Shown piece after piece: positions 27,430 to 36,022 of a DNA stretch of 64,000 bases. A model generated the notes under the pieces. That model was given only the letters and a program-made list of their open reading frames with translations, was not told the DNA's origin and did not search any database. A program made the position numbers and the translations under genes. Source of the DNA: Klugiella xanthotipulae (GTDB lineage Bacteria; Actinomycetota; Actinomycetes; Actinomycetales; Microbacteriaceae); assembly GCF_006716695.1 (NCBI RefSeq), contig NZ_VFPN01000003.1, positions 186,001 through 250,000 of the forward strand. The letters are read 5' to 3'. Numbering within the stretch: position 1 is the stretch's first letter; every line of letters begins with the position of its first letter.

Positions 27430-28002
27430 TTACTTTTGAGCGGTGCCAATGCGGCTTGCCCGAGCCATGAGAGCTAGCCTTTTGAGAGCACGTTGGCGAC
27501 GAGGATGGCGACCCGCCTCCAGCGCCGCATGTATCCGATCAAATTCCAGTAGGTAGCGCTGGGTGATCAACCTGCAGGTCACCCGTTCCCTGACTGACCA
27601 GGTTTCTTCGACAAGCAGAATATCGCAAACTGTTCGAAGTGGTGTGGTAACCGATACCCCACCCAATAGCAGACGTTCCTTCTCCGCAAGTACGACCTGT
27701 CGCGAGGTGAACGGGACGGGGTAGCTGAGTCGCTTGCGCTGTCGGGTACTCACGCACAGAGCGACAGGAATCTCTAATTCGCGAGTACACGCGTAGACCC
27801 AGGCGGCGCTGAACCGCTCAAGTGTAGCCGCGGGGGAGAGCCCCACTGACATGGTTTTGGCTCGTACAATGGGGGTATCTGTTGTACCTGCCGTGAGGAA
27901 TGCGAGTCCACACGGAACAAGCTCGCCTTGGAGAACTGCTGCCGACAACTCAGTTGGGTGCATATCAAGGGTGGTAATAACAGAGGGAAGCCGTGGTTTC
28001 AT
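27430..28002 (-). CDS. AbiEi-like hypothetical protein (orphan)
   Basis: 190-residue protein resembling actinobacterial proteins annotated as type IV antitoxin AbiEi family: a central GLSPAATLERFSAAWV segment and LLGGVSVTTPLRTVCDILL with the pattern of the antitoxin C-terminal region. The assignment is by general resemblance only. No AbiEii toxin gene is adjacent, so it is not an evident toxin-antitoxin pair. It converges on relA with just 7 bases between stops and no terminator. Confidence 0.45.
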   Translation of the reverse strand: MKPRLPSVITTLDMHPTELSAAVLQGELVPCGLAFLTAGTTDTPIVRAKTMSVGLSPAATLERFSAAWVYACTRELEIPVALCVSTRQRKRLSYPVPFTSRQVVLAEKERLLLGGVSVTTPLRTVCDILLVEETWSVRERVTCRLITQRYLLEFDRIHAALEAGRHPRRQRALKRLALMARASRIGTAQK

Positions 28003-28087
28003 GATTAAATCATGACCTACTACGGCTTCCCTGCCGAATCCGGCTGGTGGTCCTGTGGATAACCAGCCCTATGGGTTTCAGCCTCTA

Positions 28088-29323
28088 CTAGTTCCCGATG
28101 GCCGAGAGCCAAGACTTCTGTGTTTCTAGTGCTTTTTCGAGTTCAGACTTCTTTGCTGGCGTAGTTGCCGTGGCAATTTCTACTTCCAGTTGAGTGATCG
28201 ATTCTTCGAGCTGGCCCCGGAGTCCTTCCGCACGCGCCTTGGTTTCCGGATTGTTGTCCTTCCAGTGTGTTTCTTCGAGTAGACGAACGTGGTCTTCGAT
28301 TTTGCGAATCTTGGCGTCGATAGAGCGGACGGCATCTCGCGGAACGCGCCCAATATCGTCCCACCGTCGTTGAATCGCGCTCAGTGCGGATCGAGCTTCA
28401 ACATGATCGGTGAGTTTAAGAATCGGGTCAGCCTCCTCAAGAAGAACCTCTTTGAGGGTCAGGTTTGCCCCGAACTCTTCGTCGATTTGAGCGTCGATTT
28501 GAGCCTTCGCCCCGTAAAGAACATCTCCGGCAGTCTTGAATCGCGCCCATAACTGATCATCAAGCTTGCGCCCTGCTCGACCACTATTTTTCCAGCTTTC
28601 GAGGAGGTCACGATAAGCGGGGACACCGTCTGCGCCTCGGGAGGCCAAAGCTTCAGCTTGCTCGATGAGGCGCTCTTTGCGCTGCCGAACTTCGCGGTTC
28701 GTGGCGTCTAGCTCAGCGAAAAAAGCTCGACGAGCGGCCTCAATGTGTGATCGTGCCGAGCGAAAACGCTTCCAGAGAGCATCGGCTTCGGACTTGGGGA
28801 GGCGTGGACCCGTTTTTTGCTGGGTTTGCCACTCGGTAAAAAGTTCGTCAAGCTGTGCACTCGTCAGCTTCCACTGAACCTTTGACAAGTCCTGGGCAGC
28901 AAGTTTTTCTGCTTCAACTACTATGGATTCCCGGCGTTCGCGTGCCTCGGCACGGGCCTTTTCTTGCTCCTGGCGCTGGTGCTCGGAAAGCTCTTCTACA
29001 GCCCCAGTGAGGATATCAAGTCGGGCGATGAGCGAAGCAAGGTCGCCCACCGCATTAGCGGTTGCAATCTGTTCCCGAAGTCGAGTAACAGTTGAAGCAA
29101 CATCCGAGACGGAGGTGCCTCGTTTAATGCGCTGCTCAAGCAATGTTACCTGGCCAGCAAGGTCACTATATTTACGTTCGAAGTAGGCTAAAGCCTGTTC
29201 GGCGGTGCCGTCGGGATATTGACCAACTGCCCGCTCTCCATCGCCTTCACGAACATACACGGTGTTCGTGTCATCAACACGACCCCACGATTTGCTTGCA
29301 TTTGTGTCGGACACTGAGCTCAT
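28088..29323 (-). CDS. DUF349 domain-containing protein
   Basis: About 411 residues, acidic and almost wholly helical, with repeated DUF349 units (LFTEWQTQQKTGPRLPKSEADALWKRFRSARSH and LLESWKNSGRAGRKLDDQLWARFKTAGDVL regions). Long charged helices around residues 60-150 suggest coiled coil. Family members are poorly characterised. ATG at 29323 (MSSVSD) or 29326 are both possible. Located just upstream of no minus-strand partner; the cyclophilin gene lies 74 bases before it on the same strand. Confidence 0.8.
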   Translation of the reverse strand: MSSVSDTNASKSWGRVDDTNTVYVREGDGERAVGQYPDGTAEQALAYFERKYSDLAGQVTLLEQRIKRGTSVSDVASTVTRLREQIATANAVGDLASLIARLDILTGAVEELSEHQRQEQEKARAEARERRESIVVEAEKLAAQDLSKVQWKLTSAQLDELFTEWQTQQKTGPRLPKSEADALWKRFRSARSHIEAARRAFFAELDATNREVRQRKERLIEQAEALASRGADGVPAYRDLLESWKNSGRAGRKLDDQLWARFKTAGDVLYGAKAQIDAQIDEEFGANLTLKEVLLEEADPILKLTDHVEARSALSAIQRRWDDIGRVPRDAVRSIDAKIRKIEDHVRLLEETHWKDNNPETKARAEGLRGQLEESITQLEVEIATATTPAKKSELEKALETQKSWLSAIGN

Positions 29324-29397
29324 CACCTACTGTTTCACGTTTACTGGACGCCGTTGTTCAGCGCCCTCCAAGACTACTGGTAGAGGGGGCCTGACTG

Positions 29398-30147
29398 CTA
29401 TTTGAGTTCGAACGAAGTAATAACAGCATCGCTAGCTGGCTTGCCATCGGTGGAGCCATTTGCTGTTCCCTGCGAAATGACCCGCTCTTTCAGCTCGTCG
29501 AGACCACTTGTGATCGTACCTAATACGGTGTAGCCGCCGGCGGCGTCCGAGGGAATAGTGGATTCGTCATAAACGATGAAGAACTGGCTACCCATGCTGG
29601 AGCCGTCACCGCTAGTGCGCGCCATAGCAATGGTTCCCGCGGCATACACGTCGTCGGTCGGAGCGTTTTCGACGGGGCCATACGTATATCCGGGCCCGCC
29701 CGTACCATCTCCTTTCGGGTCGCCACACTGCAGGACAAAGATGCCCTCCGTGGTGAGGCGGTGACAGGAGGTGTTGTTGTAGAAGCCTCCGTTTGTCAGG
29801 GAGACTGTGCTTGCTACCGCTTGAGGCGCAGCCGTACCGTCGAGTGAGACGCCCAGGGGGATATCGTTGATTGTTAGAGTGCCCGTCCACATCCGGTTTT
29901 CGGCGGTTTCAGCGGTGGGAAGCGTGAATGTCTTGTTGTCTTGTGAGGCATCGGGAACACTCGAGTTGAGGAAGAACACCTGCCCGACCGTTGCGAGCGT
30001 GACAACAAGGACGCCGATAACGGTCCAGATGATATTGTCGCGGCGGCGGCGGATGACCCCCTCAGCGTGAACGGTTCGCCTAGCTTGGTATCCGCGCAGT
30101 CGTTCACGCTGAAGGCGCTCTTCGCGCTTTGTCTTAATCTGTGCCAC
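29398..30147 (-). CDS. membrane-anchored cyclophilin-type peptidyl-prolyl isomerase
   Basis: 249 residues: charged N-terminus, one helix (IIWTVIGVLVVTLATVGQVFF, written here as residues about 38-58), then a cyclophilin domain outside the membrane with SCHRLTTEGIFVLQCGDP, GTGGPGYTYG and GSQFFIVYD. It probably assists folding of exported proteins. GTG at 30147 (VAQIKTKREER) has GGAG upstream and is preferred; a TTG at 30168 is an alternative. Confidence 0.87.
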   Translation of the reverse strand: MAQIKTKREERLQRERLRGYQARRTVHAEGVIRRRRDNIIWTVIGVLVVTLATVGQVFFLNSSVPDASQDNKTFTLPTAETAENRMWTGTLTINDIPLGVSLDGTAAPQAVASTVSLTNGGFYNNTSCHRLTTEGIFVLQCGDPKGDGTGGPGYTYGPVENAPTDDVYAAGTIAMARTSGDGSSMGSQFFIVYDESTIPSDAAGGYTVLGTITSGLDELKERVISQGTANGSTDGKPASDAVITSFELK

Positions 30148-30234
30148 GTTATCGCTCCGGGTTCTCAAGGGGAATCGCCATTCAGAACTCTACGCAACCT
30201 GAGCGGCTCACGCCAACATACTGCGGCTAGCTCA

Positions 30235-30240
30235 TAGACT
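30235..30240 (+). promoter_or_regulatory. -10-like element of rarA
   Basis: TAGACT lies 6 bases before GTG at 30247, compatible with a leaderless transcript that uses the GTG directly. No -35 is evident. Confidence 0.35.
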
Positions 30241-30246
30241 GTCCGT

Positions 30247-31695
30247 GTGATGGATACTGGTTTTGCTCTCGGCGGTGCACACACACCTCTTGCCGTCCGA
30301 ATGAGACCTTTATCCCTGGACGAGGTTCTGGGTCAAAAGCATCTCCTAGGCCCGGGCTCGCCGCTCGTGACCTTAGCTAATAAAGGGGAGGGCGGAGAAC
30401 AGGCTAGCGGGGCTGTATCCATTATCCTATGGGGGCCTCCTGGTACGGGTAAAACCACACTGGCTCAGGCGATTGCGCACAGTAGCGGTCGCCGGTTTGT
30501 GGAACTCTCCGCAGTCACGGCGGGGGTAAAAGACGTGCGTACGGTGATGGAGAGGGCACTTAACGATCGTGACCTCTACAGCGTTTCAACAATCCTTTTT
30601 CTGGACGAGATCCACCGTTTTACCAAAGCTCAACAGGATGCTCTTCTTCCCGGCGTGGAGAACGGCTGGGTCACCCTTGTTGCCGCAACGACGGAGAATC
30701 CGTCGTTCTCCGTGATCTCGCCGCTTCTGTCACGCTCACTGCTCTTGACGCTGGAGCAGTTACGTGACAGCGATATTGATGCGGTTATTCGGCGTGCCGT
30801 GACGGATCCGCGTGGTTTAGCTGGCCAAGTGACCATCACGGACGAAGCTGTTGCCACGATTACTCAACTTTCCTCAGGGGATGCCCGCCGCGCCCTGACC
30901 GCTCTTGAGGCGACAGCTTCCTCGGCTCTCGCCACGGTGCAGGGTTCTATGGAGGATCCCGCGCGCGGAGATCTTGAGAGCAAGGGCGACGCCCCCGCTC
31001 CGGTTCAGGTTCCTGACGAGGAGGACCCTAGGGACGATTCTGTTGCGGGGCCGAATACTCCTGAGATCACGAGCGAGATGGTCGCCGCATCCGTCAACAG
31101 AGCCCTCCTTCGTTACGATAAGAACGGTGACGAGCACTACGATGTTATTAGTGCCTTTATAAAATCTGTTCGCGGATCAGACCCTGACGCCGCTATCCAC
31201 TACCTTGCGCGGATGATCGAAGCGGGAGAGGACCCTCGTTTTATTGCCCGCCGCATCATCGTGTTGGCGGCGGAAGACGTTGGAATGGCTGACCCTCAAG
31301 CTCTTACCGTCGCAGTTGCAGCGGCGGAGGCTACTCAGCTGATCGGGTTGCCGGAGGCTCGAATCCCGTTAGCGGAGGCCACCATTTATCTTGCGACTGC
31401 AGCAAAATCGAATGCCGTTTACCTGGCTATTGATGCAGCTATTGCTGATGTGCGGGGTGGGGCTTTTGGTCGCGTACCGAAACACCTGAGAGATGGTCAC
31501 TATCCGGGAGCGAAAAGCCTTGGTCACGGAGTTGACTACCGATACCCCCACGATGCTGCACTGGGTGTTGTGCGCCAAAATTATCTTCCCGAAGAGATCG
31601 GAGAGAAAATATATTACCGCCCCGGTGATCACGGAAATGAGCGGCAGATCTCGGAGCGGTTGGAGAAATTGCGCCGTATTACGAGGGGCGAGTAA
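30247..31695 (+). CDS. rarA: replication-associated recombination protein RarA (MgsA, AAA+ ATPase)
   Basis: 482-residue clamp-loader-like ATPase acting at stalled replication forks. Walker A LWGPPGTGKTTLAQAIA, Walker B LFLDEIHRF, sensor 1 LVAATTENPSF; the C-terminal tetramerisation domain includes DPDAAIHYLARMIEAGEDPRFIARRI-like sequence and LGHGVDYRYPHD. A 40-residue acidic insert (about residues 235-275) lies between the AAA and C-terminal domains. Start GTG 30247 or ATG 30250. Neighbours rpsD and alaS match the usual actinobacterial order. Confidence 0.93.
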   Translation: MMDTGFALGGAHTPLAVRMRPLSLDEVLGQKHLLGPGSPLVTLANKGEGGEQASGAVSIILWGPPGTGKTTLAQAIAHSSGRRFVELSAVTAGVKDVRTVMERALNDRDLYSVSTILFLDEIHRFTKAQQDALLPGVENGWVTLVAATTENPSFSVISPLLSRSLLLTLEQLRDSDIDAVIRRAVTDPRGLAGQVTITDEAVATITQLSSGDARRALTALEATASSALATVQGSMEDPARGDLESKGDAPAPVQVPDEEDPRDDSVAGPNTPEITSEMVAASVNRALLRYDKNGDEHYDVISAFIKSVRGSDPDAAIHYLARMIEAGEDPRFIARRIIVLAAEDVGMADPQALTVAVAAAEATQLIGLPEARIPLAEATIYLATAAKSNAVYLAIDAAIADVRGGAFGRVPKHLRDGHYPGAKSLGHGVDYRYPHDAALGVVRQNYLPEEIGEKIYYRPGDHGNERQISERLEKLRRITRGE

Positions 31696-31810
31696 ACCTC
31701 CGTGCTATGCTTGTCGCTGGCCTAGGTGTTTGTGACGTGCGGCTGCGTTGCGCTCATCCGAAAATGCGAGCCCTGTAGCCGGGCTGCGATGGCTGATCCC
31801 TCAAACTTTC

Positions 31811-31853
31811 CGCGTGATTCTGAGAGTCAGCACGCGATTTTATACGTTTTTTT
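31811..31853 (+). terminator. hairpin plus T-run in the rarA-rpsD spacer
   Basis: CGCGTG and CTGA pair with TCAG and CACGCG across a GAG loop with a 3-base bulge (31811-31836), followed by an AT-rich stretch and seven T residues at 31847-31853. It is either the rarA terminator or an attenuator of rpsD. The spacer 31696-31870 also holds TGCTATGCT at 31702-31710, an extended -10-like sequence. Confidence 0.5.
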
Positions 31854-31870
31854 GTTTCTGAAAGGAAATC

Positions 31871-32500
31871 GTGTCCACTAAGTCACGTACCCGTAGCAAG
31901 ACCCGCTTGTCGCGTTCGCTGGGCATCGCCCTGACGCCCAAGGCGGCTAAGTATCTTGAAAAGCGTCCCTATGCGCCCGGTGAGCATGGGCGTACCAAGC
32001 GTAAAGCTGACTCGGACTATGCTGTTCGTCTGCGGGAGAAGCAGCGTCTGCGTGCCCAGTACGGCATTCGCGAAGCCCAGCTTCGTCGCGTTTTCCAGGA
32101 GGCTCGCCGCACCGAGGGGCTGACTGGTGAGAACCTGGTTGAGCTTCTTGAGATGCGTCTAGACGCTCTCGTTCTGCGTGCGGGCTTTGCCCGTACCACG
32201 GCACAGGCTCGTCAGATGGTTGTTCACCGTCACATCCTTGTTGATGGCCAGCTGGTTGATCGCCCGTCTTTCCGCGTAAAGCCTGGGCAGCAGATCCATG
32301 TTAAGGAACGTTCGGAAGGTATGGAGCCTTTCCAGGTTGCCGCCGCTGGTGGACACCAGGAAGTTCTGCCCAACGTCCCCGGCTACCTTGAGGTGGAGAT
32401 CGACAAGCTGCAGGCTCGTCTACTGCGTCGGCCTAAGCGCGTCGAGGTTCCCGTGACGTGTGAAGTTCAGCTGGTGGTTGAGTACTACGCGGCTCGCTAA
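31871..32500 (+). CDS. rpsD: 30S ribosomal protein S4
   Basis: 209-residue primary 16S rRNA-binding protein. N-terminus MSTKSRTRSKTRLSRSLG is the actinobacterial type and lacks the zinc-binding cysteines of the C+ form. The S4 RNA-binding domain (LEMRLDALVLRAGFARTTAQARQ) is intact. GTG start at 31871 follows AAAGGAAA. It is monocistronic, away from the large ribosomal operons. Confidence 0.97.
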   Translation: MSTKSRTRSKTRLSRSLGIALTPKAAKYLEKRPYAPGEHGRTKRKADSDYAVRLREKQRLRAQYGIREAQLRRVFQEARRTEGLTGENLVELLEMRLDALVLRAGFARTTAQARQMVVHRHILVDGQLVDRPSFRVKPGQQIHVKERSEGMEPFQVAAAGGHQEVLPNVPGYLEVEIDKLQARLLRRPKRVEVPVTCEVQLVVEYYAAR

Positions 32501-32510
32501 CTCTTCCGCA

Positions 32511-32550
32511 GGGAAGGGGATGACGGTTATCCGTCATCCCCTTCCCTTGT
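32511..32550 (+). terminator. terminator after rpsD
   Basis: A 16-bp perfect stem (32511-32526 with 32531-32546) and TTAT loop, followed by TTGTT. The strongest hairpin in the window, suiting a highly expressed ribosomal gene. Confidence 0.92.
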
Positions 32551-32587
32551 TAAGGGACACATTCTGCCCCTTGCCAGAGCGAGACTG

Positions 32588-32593
32588 TAGTCT
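32588..32593 (+). promoter_or_regulatory. possible -10 for the small membrane protein and alaS
   Basis: TAGTCT just after the rpsD terminator fits TANNNT and would start a transcript about 45-50 bases before the ATG at 32648. No clear -35. Confidence 0.3.
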
Positions 32594-32647
32594 TGTTTCC
32601 GAGTGTGCGCGCGCCGTTCGGCGTTGCTAAACAGGTTAGGAGAACCC

Positions 32648-32866
32648 ATGCGTAAGCTGGTGTGGTTAATAAGTGGTGTTGCCATCGGATTTGTGGCGGC
32701 TCACTATGTGAATCAGTCCCCGGAGGGGCGCCGATTTTTTGAAGAAATTGAGCAGGGCCGTCGTGAGTTTGCTGATGCCGTTTCTCGCGGCTATCACAAT
32801 CGTGGTGCTGAGTTGGGCTCTGCGCTCAACGACGTTGAACATGCCCTGAACAACCTGAACCGCTAA
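32648..32866 (+). CDS. small single-span membrane protein of unknown function
   Basis: 72 residues starting MRKLVWLISGVAIGFVAAHYV: one membrane helix at residues 4-20, then a polar helical tail (PEGRRFFEEIEQGRREFADAV). ATG at 32648 has AGGAG 6 bases upstream. The gene sits 22 bases before alaS, a position at which many actinobacteria keep a similar short protein (sometimes with a DUF948-type protein). Function unknown; likely co-transcribed with alaS. Confidence 0.75.
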   Translation: MRKLVWLISGVAIGFVAAHYVNQSPEGRRFFEEIEQGRREFADAVSRGYHNRGAELGSALNDVEHALNNLNR

Positions 32867-32888
32867 CCCAGGAGACGCGTAACTCCCC

Positions 32889-35546
32889 ATGCAAACTGCA
32901 GACATTCGCCAGCGCTGGCTTAACTTCTTTGCCGACCGTGAACACACCATTGTTCCCTCGGCCTCGCTCATCAGCGATGACCCTACGCTGCTCTTCACCG
33001 TCGCAGGCATGGTTCCTTTTGTGCCGTATTTGACCGGCGTTGTGCCTGCCCCGTACCGCCGAGCAACGAGCGTGCAAAAATGCATCCGAACCAACGATAT
33101 CGAAGAGGTGGGGAAGACTCCGCGCCACGGAACTTTTTTCCAGATGAATGGAAACTTTTCCTTTGGCGATTACTTCAAAGAGGGAGCAATTGCCTATGCA
33201 TGGGAACTCCTGACCAGTTCTGAGAGTGATGGCGGTTATGGGTTCGAGGAGAAGGATCTCTGGGTTACTGTTTACAGGGATGACGACGAGGCTATTGATC
33301 TCTGGCGTCGTGTTGCAGGTCTACCCGATGAGCGGATTCAGCGTCTTGACAAGGACACAAACTACTGGTCAACCGGGCAACCTGGTCCGGCGGGACCCTG
33401 CTCCGAGATATTCTTTGACCGAGGTCCGGACTACGGTCAAGATGGCGGCCCTGCGACCGATGATGATCGCTATGTGGAGATTTGGAACCTCGTCTTCATG
33501 CAGTATCTGGTTGCGGACGTTCGTAGTAAAACGGATTTCCGTATCGTGGGAGAGTTGCCCAGTAAAAACATTGACACTGGCATGGGTCTGGAACGGGTCG
33601 CTTTTATTAAGCAGGAAGTCGATAACTTCTACGAGATTGACCAGGTTCGCCCTGTTTTAGACCGCGCTTCCGAGATCTCGGGTCGTCGCTACGGTGTTGA
33701 CCACGGTGACGATGTGCGGATGCGTGTGATTGCCGACCACGTACGTTCATCGTTGATGTTGATGAGTGACGGGGTTACCCCCTCTAACGAGGGTCGAGGG
33801 TATATTCTCCGACGTCTCCTCCGGCGCACTGTGCGTGCAATGCGCCTTCTGGGCGTTGACGAGGGTACCTTTCCTGAGCTGTTTGTTGCTTCCCGCGATG
33901 CAATGAAGTCGGCATATCCTGAGGTTGAGAATGATTATTTACGGATCTCACAGTCGGCTTATGCCGAGGAAGAAACTTTTCTTCGCACGCTCGCAAGCGG
34001 GACAACGATTCTCGACCTGGCTGTCTCAGAAACAAAGTCAAGTGGGTCATCCGAGTTGGCCGGAGACACGGCGTTTCTCCTGCATGATACCTACGGGTTT
34101 CCTATCGAGTTGACATTGGAGATCGCTGAGGAATCTGGAATCACGGTGGACCGTGAGGTTTTTACCTCGTTGATGACGGCCCAGCGTACGCGGGCTAAGG
34201 CGGACGCTAAAGCTAAGAAAACTACTCTTGCTGACCTCTCTGTGTACAGTGACCTTCGGGCCAAGGGCGAAACCGTTTTCACGGGGTATAGCGACCTCAC
34301 GACCGATTCCGCCGTGTTGGGTATTTTGGTCGCGGGTCTTCCCTCGCCTGTTGCGCGAACTGGACAAACCGCCGAGGTTATCCTTGCGGAGACCGCGCTG
34401 TGGGCAGAATCGGGTGGGCAAGCCGCCGACGCAGGTCGCATCGTCGGGAATGGGTTTGAGCTTGATGTCGTTGATGTTCAGAAGCCGGTATCCGGTTTGA
34501 TCAGCCACACCGTAAAAGTGGTCGCAGGTGAGGTCCACGTGGGGGCTGATGCGACCAGTATCGTAGATGAAGATTATCGGCGCGGAGCAACGCAGGCCCA
34601 CTCGGGTACGCACATTGTGCACGCGGCTCTCCGGCAAGTCTTGGGCTCAACTGCTCACCAGGCGGGATCTTTTAACAAGGCGGGCTATTTGCGGCTCGAT
34701 TTCAACTGGGCCCAGGCTCTGAGCACTGAAACCAAATCGGAGATCGAGGAGATTTCCAACCTGGCAGTTCGCGCTAACCACGAAGTAGTTACACGTGAGA
34801 TGTCACTCACCGAAGCCAAAGAGTTGGGTGCTATGGCGCTCTTCGGTGAGAAGTACGGTGATCGTGTTCGAGTGGTTGACATCGGGGGATCTTGGTCGCG
34901 TGAACTGTGCGCTGGCACCCACGTGTCCAGCAGTTCCGAAGTGGGAATTATCAACCTTATTAGTGAGCAGTCAATTGGCTCGACCAATCGACGAGTTGAA
35001 TCGCTTGTGGGTATCGAAGCTTTTCGTAGTTTTGCCACTGAGCGGGCATTGGTCTCCCAGTTGGCGACGCAGCTTAAAGCGCCACGTGACCAAATTACAG
35101 ATCGCGTTGTCGATTTGGCTGCGCAGCTCAAAGTTGCAGAAAAGAAAATTGCTCAGTTTGAGTCGGAGGTACTGAAATCGCGTATCCCGGACCTCGTATC
35201 CCGGGCCGAAACTATTGGCAATGTGAGTGTCATCATTGCAGATCTAGGCGTTGTTGGTTCGGCGGATGAGGTACGTCAGCTGGCGCTGGGTGTCCGTGAG
35301 AAAATTGCGGATCAGCCCGCTGTAGTGGTCCTGGCTGGCGTGAGTTCCGAGAAACCTGTCGTGATCGTTGCGACCACCGCCGAGGCGCGTCAAGCTGGGG
35401 AGAAGGCCGGTGTCTTGGCCAAGATTGCGGCCAAGGTGTTGGGTGGCGGCGGCGGCGGTAAGGATGATATGGCTCAGGGCGGTGGCTCGCAGCCGCAACA
35501 GATGGGCGCCGCTCTCGCTGAGGTGCGTCGGAATATCCAGGTGTAG
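32889..35546 (+). CDS. alaS: alanyl-tRNA synthetase
   Basis: 885-residue class II synthetase. The N-terminus MQTADIRQRWLNFFADREH is typical; motif 2 region KCIRTNDIEEVGKTPRHGTFF; editing domain metal ligands in HSGTHIVHAALR and ELCAGTHV; a C-terminal glycine-rich C-Ala segment (VLGGGGGGKDDMAQGG) is present. Length is normal. ruvX follows after 2 bases. Confidence 0.97.
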   Translation: MQTADIRQRWLNFFADREHTIVPSASLISDDPTLLFTVAGMVPFVPYLTGVVPAPYRRATSVQKCIRTNDIEEVGKTPRHGTFFQMNGNFSFGDYFKEGAIAYAWELLTSSESDGGYGFEEKDLWVTVYRDDDEAIDLWRRVAGLPDERIQRLDKDTNYWSTGQPGPAGPCSEIFFDRGPDYGQDGGPATDDDRYVEIWNLVFMQYLVADVRSKTDFRIVGELPSKNIDTGMGLERVAFIKQEVDNFYEIDQVRPVLDRASEISGRRYGVDHGDDVRMRVIADHVRSSLMLMSDGVTPSNEGRGYILRRLLRRTVRAMRLLGVDEGTFPELFVASRDAMKSAYPEVENDYLRISQSAYAEEETFLRTLASGTTILDLAVSETKSSGSSELAGDTAFLLHDTYGFPIELTLEIAEESGITVDREVFTSLMTAQRTRAKADAKAKKTTLADLSVYSDLRAKGETVFTGYSDLTTDSAVLGILVAGLPSPVARTGQTAEVILAETALWAESGGQAADAGRIVGNGFELDVVDVQKPVSGLISHTVKVVAGEVHVGADATSIVDEDYRRGATQAHSGTHIVHAALRQVLGSTAHQAGSFNKAGYLRLDFNWAQALSTETKSEIEEISNLAVRANHEVVTREMSLTEAKELGAMALFGEKYGDRVRVVDIGGSWSRELCAGTHVSSSSEVGIINLISEQSIGSTNRRVESLVGIEAFRSFATERALVSQLATQLKAPRDQITDRVVDLAAQLKVAEKKIAQFESEVLKSRIPDLVSRAETIGNVSVIIADLGVVGSADEVRQLALGVREKIADQPAVVVLAGVSSEKPVVIVATTAEARQAGEKAGVLAKIAAKVLGGGGGGKDDMAQGGGSQPQQMGAALAEVRRNIQV

Positions 35547-35548
35547 TG

Positions 35549-36022
35549 ATGCGTGGCGGAGTTCGTCTCGGAATAGATGTAGGAAAGGCTCGTATCGGAG
35601 TTTCGCGATCAGATTTCCACGGTATGCTCGCAATGCCTGTGGAAACTATCGTGCGTAAGATGAGTAACGATGATGCGGTTAGCCGTATCGCGGAGATCGC
35701 GTCCGAGCTGGAGGCGTTCGAGATTATTGTGGGGCACCCTCTGAACATGCAGGGGGAGAGCACCCCCTCGACGGATGATGCTATTGCCTGTGCCCTGGCG
35801 GTAGCGGAGGCTCTTTCCCTTCCGGTACGACTAGTGGATGAGCGATTATCGACGGTTAGTGCCCAGAGCGCACTCCACCGGGTTGGGCGCACGACAAAAT
35901 CATCGCGCTCTGTTATCGATCAGGTTGCAGCCGTTATTATTTTGCAGCAGGCCCTTGATACCGAGCGGTCATCGGGTAACCCGCCCGGCACACCGGTTGA
36001 GCAACGGGGGCAGGCAACATGA
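35549..36022 (+). CDS. ruvX: RuvX/YqgF-type Holliday-junction resolvase-like, pre-16S rRNA nuclease
   Basis: 157-residue RNase H-like protein with LGIDVGKARIGVSR (first Asp), the IVGHPLNMQGE loop and VDERLST. Homologues mature the 5' end of 16S rRNA. ATG at 35549; GTG at 35546 overlapping the alaS stop is possible. The alaS-ruvX-mltG-aroE order is standard. Its stop overlaps mltG as ATGA. Confidence 0.92.
   Translation: MRGGVRLGIDVGKARIGVSRSDFHGMLAMPVETIVRKMSNDDAVSRIAEIASELEAFEIIVGHPLNMQGESTPSTDDAIACALAVAEALSLPVRLVDERLSTVSAQSALHRVGRTTKSSRSVIDQVAAVIILQQALDTERSSGNPPGTPVEQRGQAT

Noticed and set aside
35233-35892. 219-codon minus-strand frame over alaS/ruvX
   Set aside because: Both plus-strand genes are firmly identified and overlap in an operon; the antisense product has biased composition.
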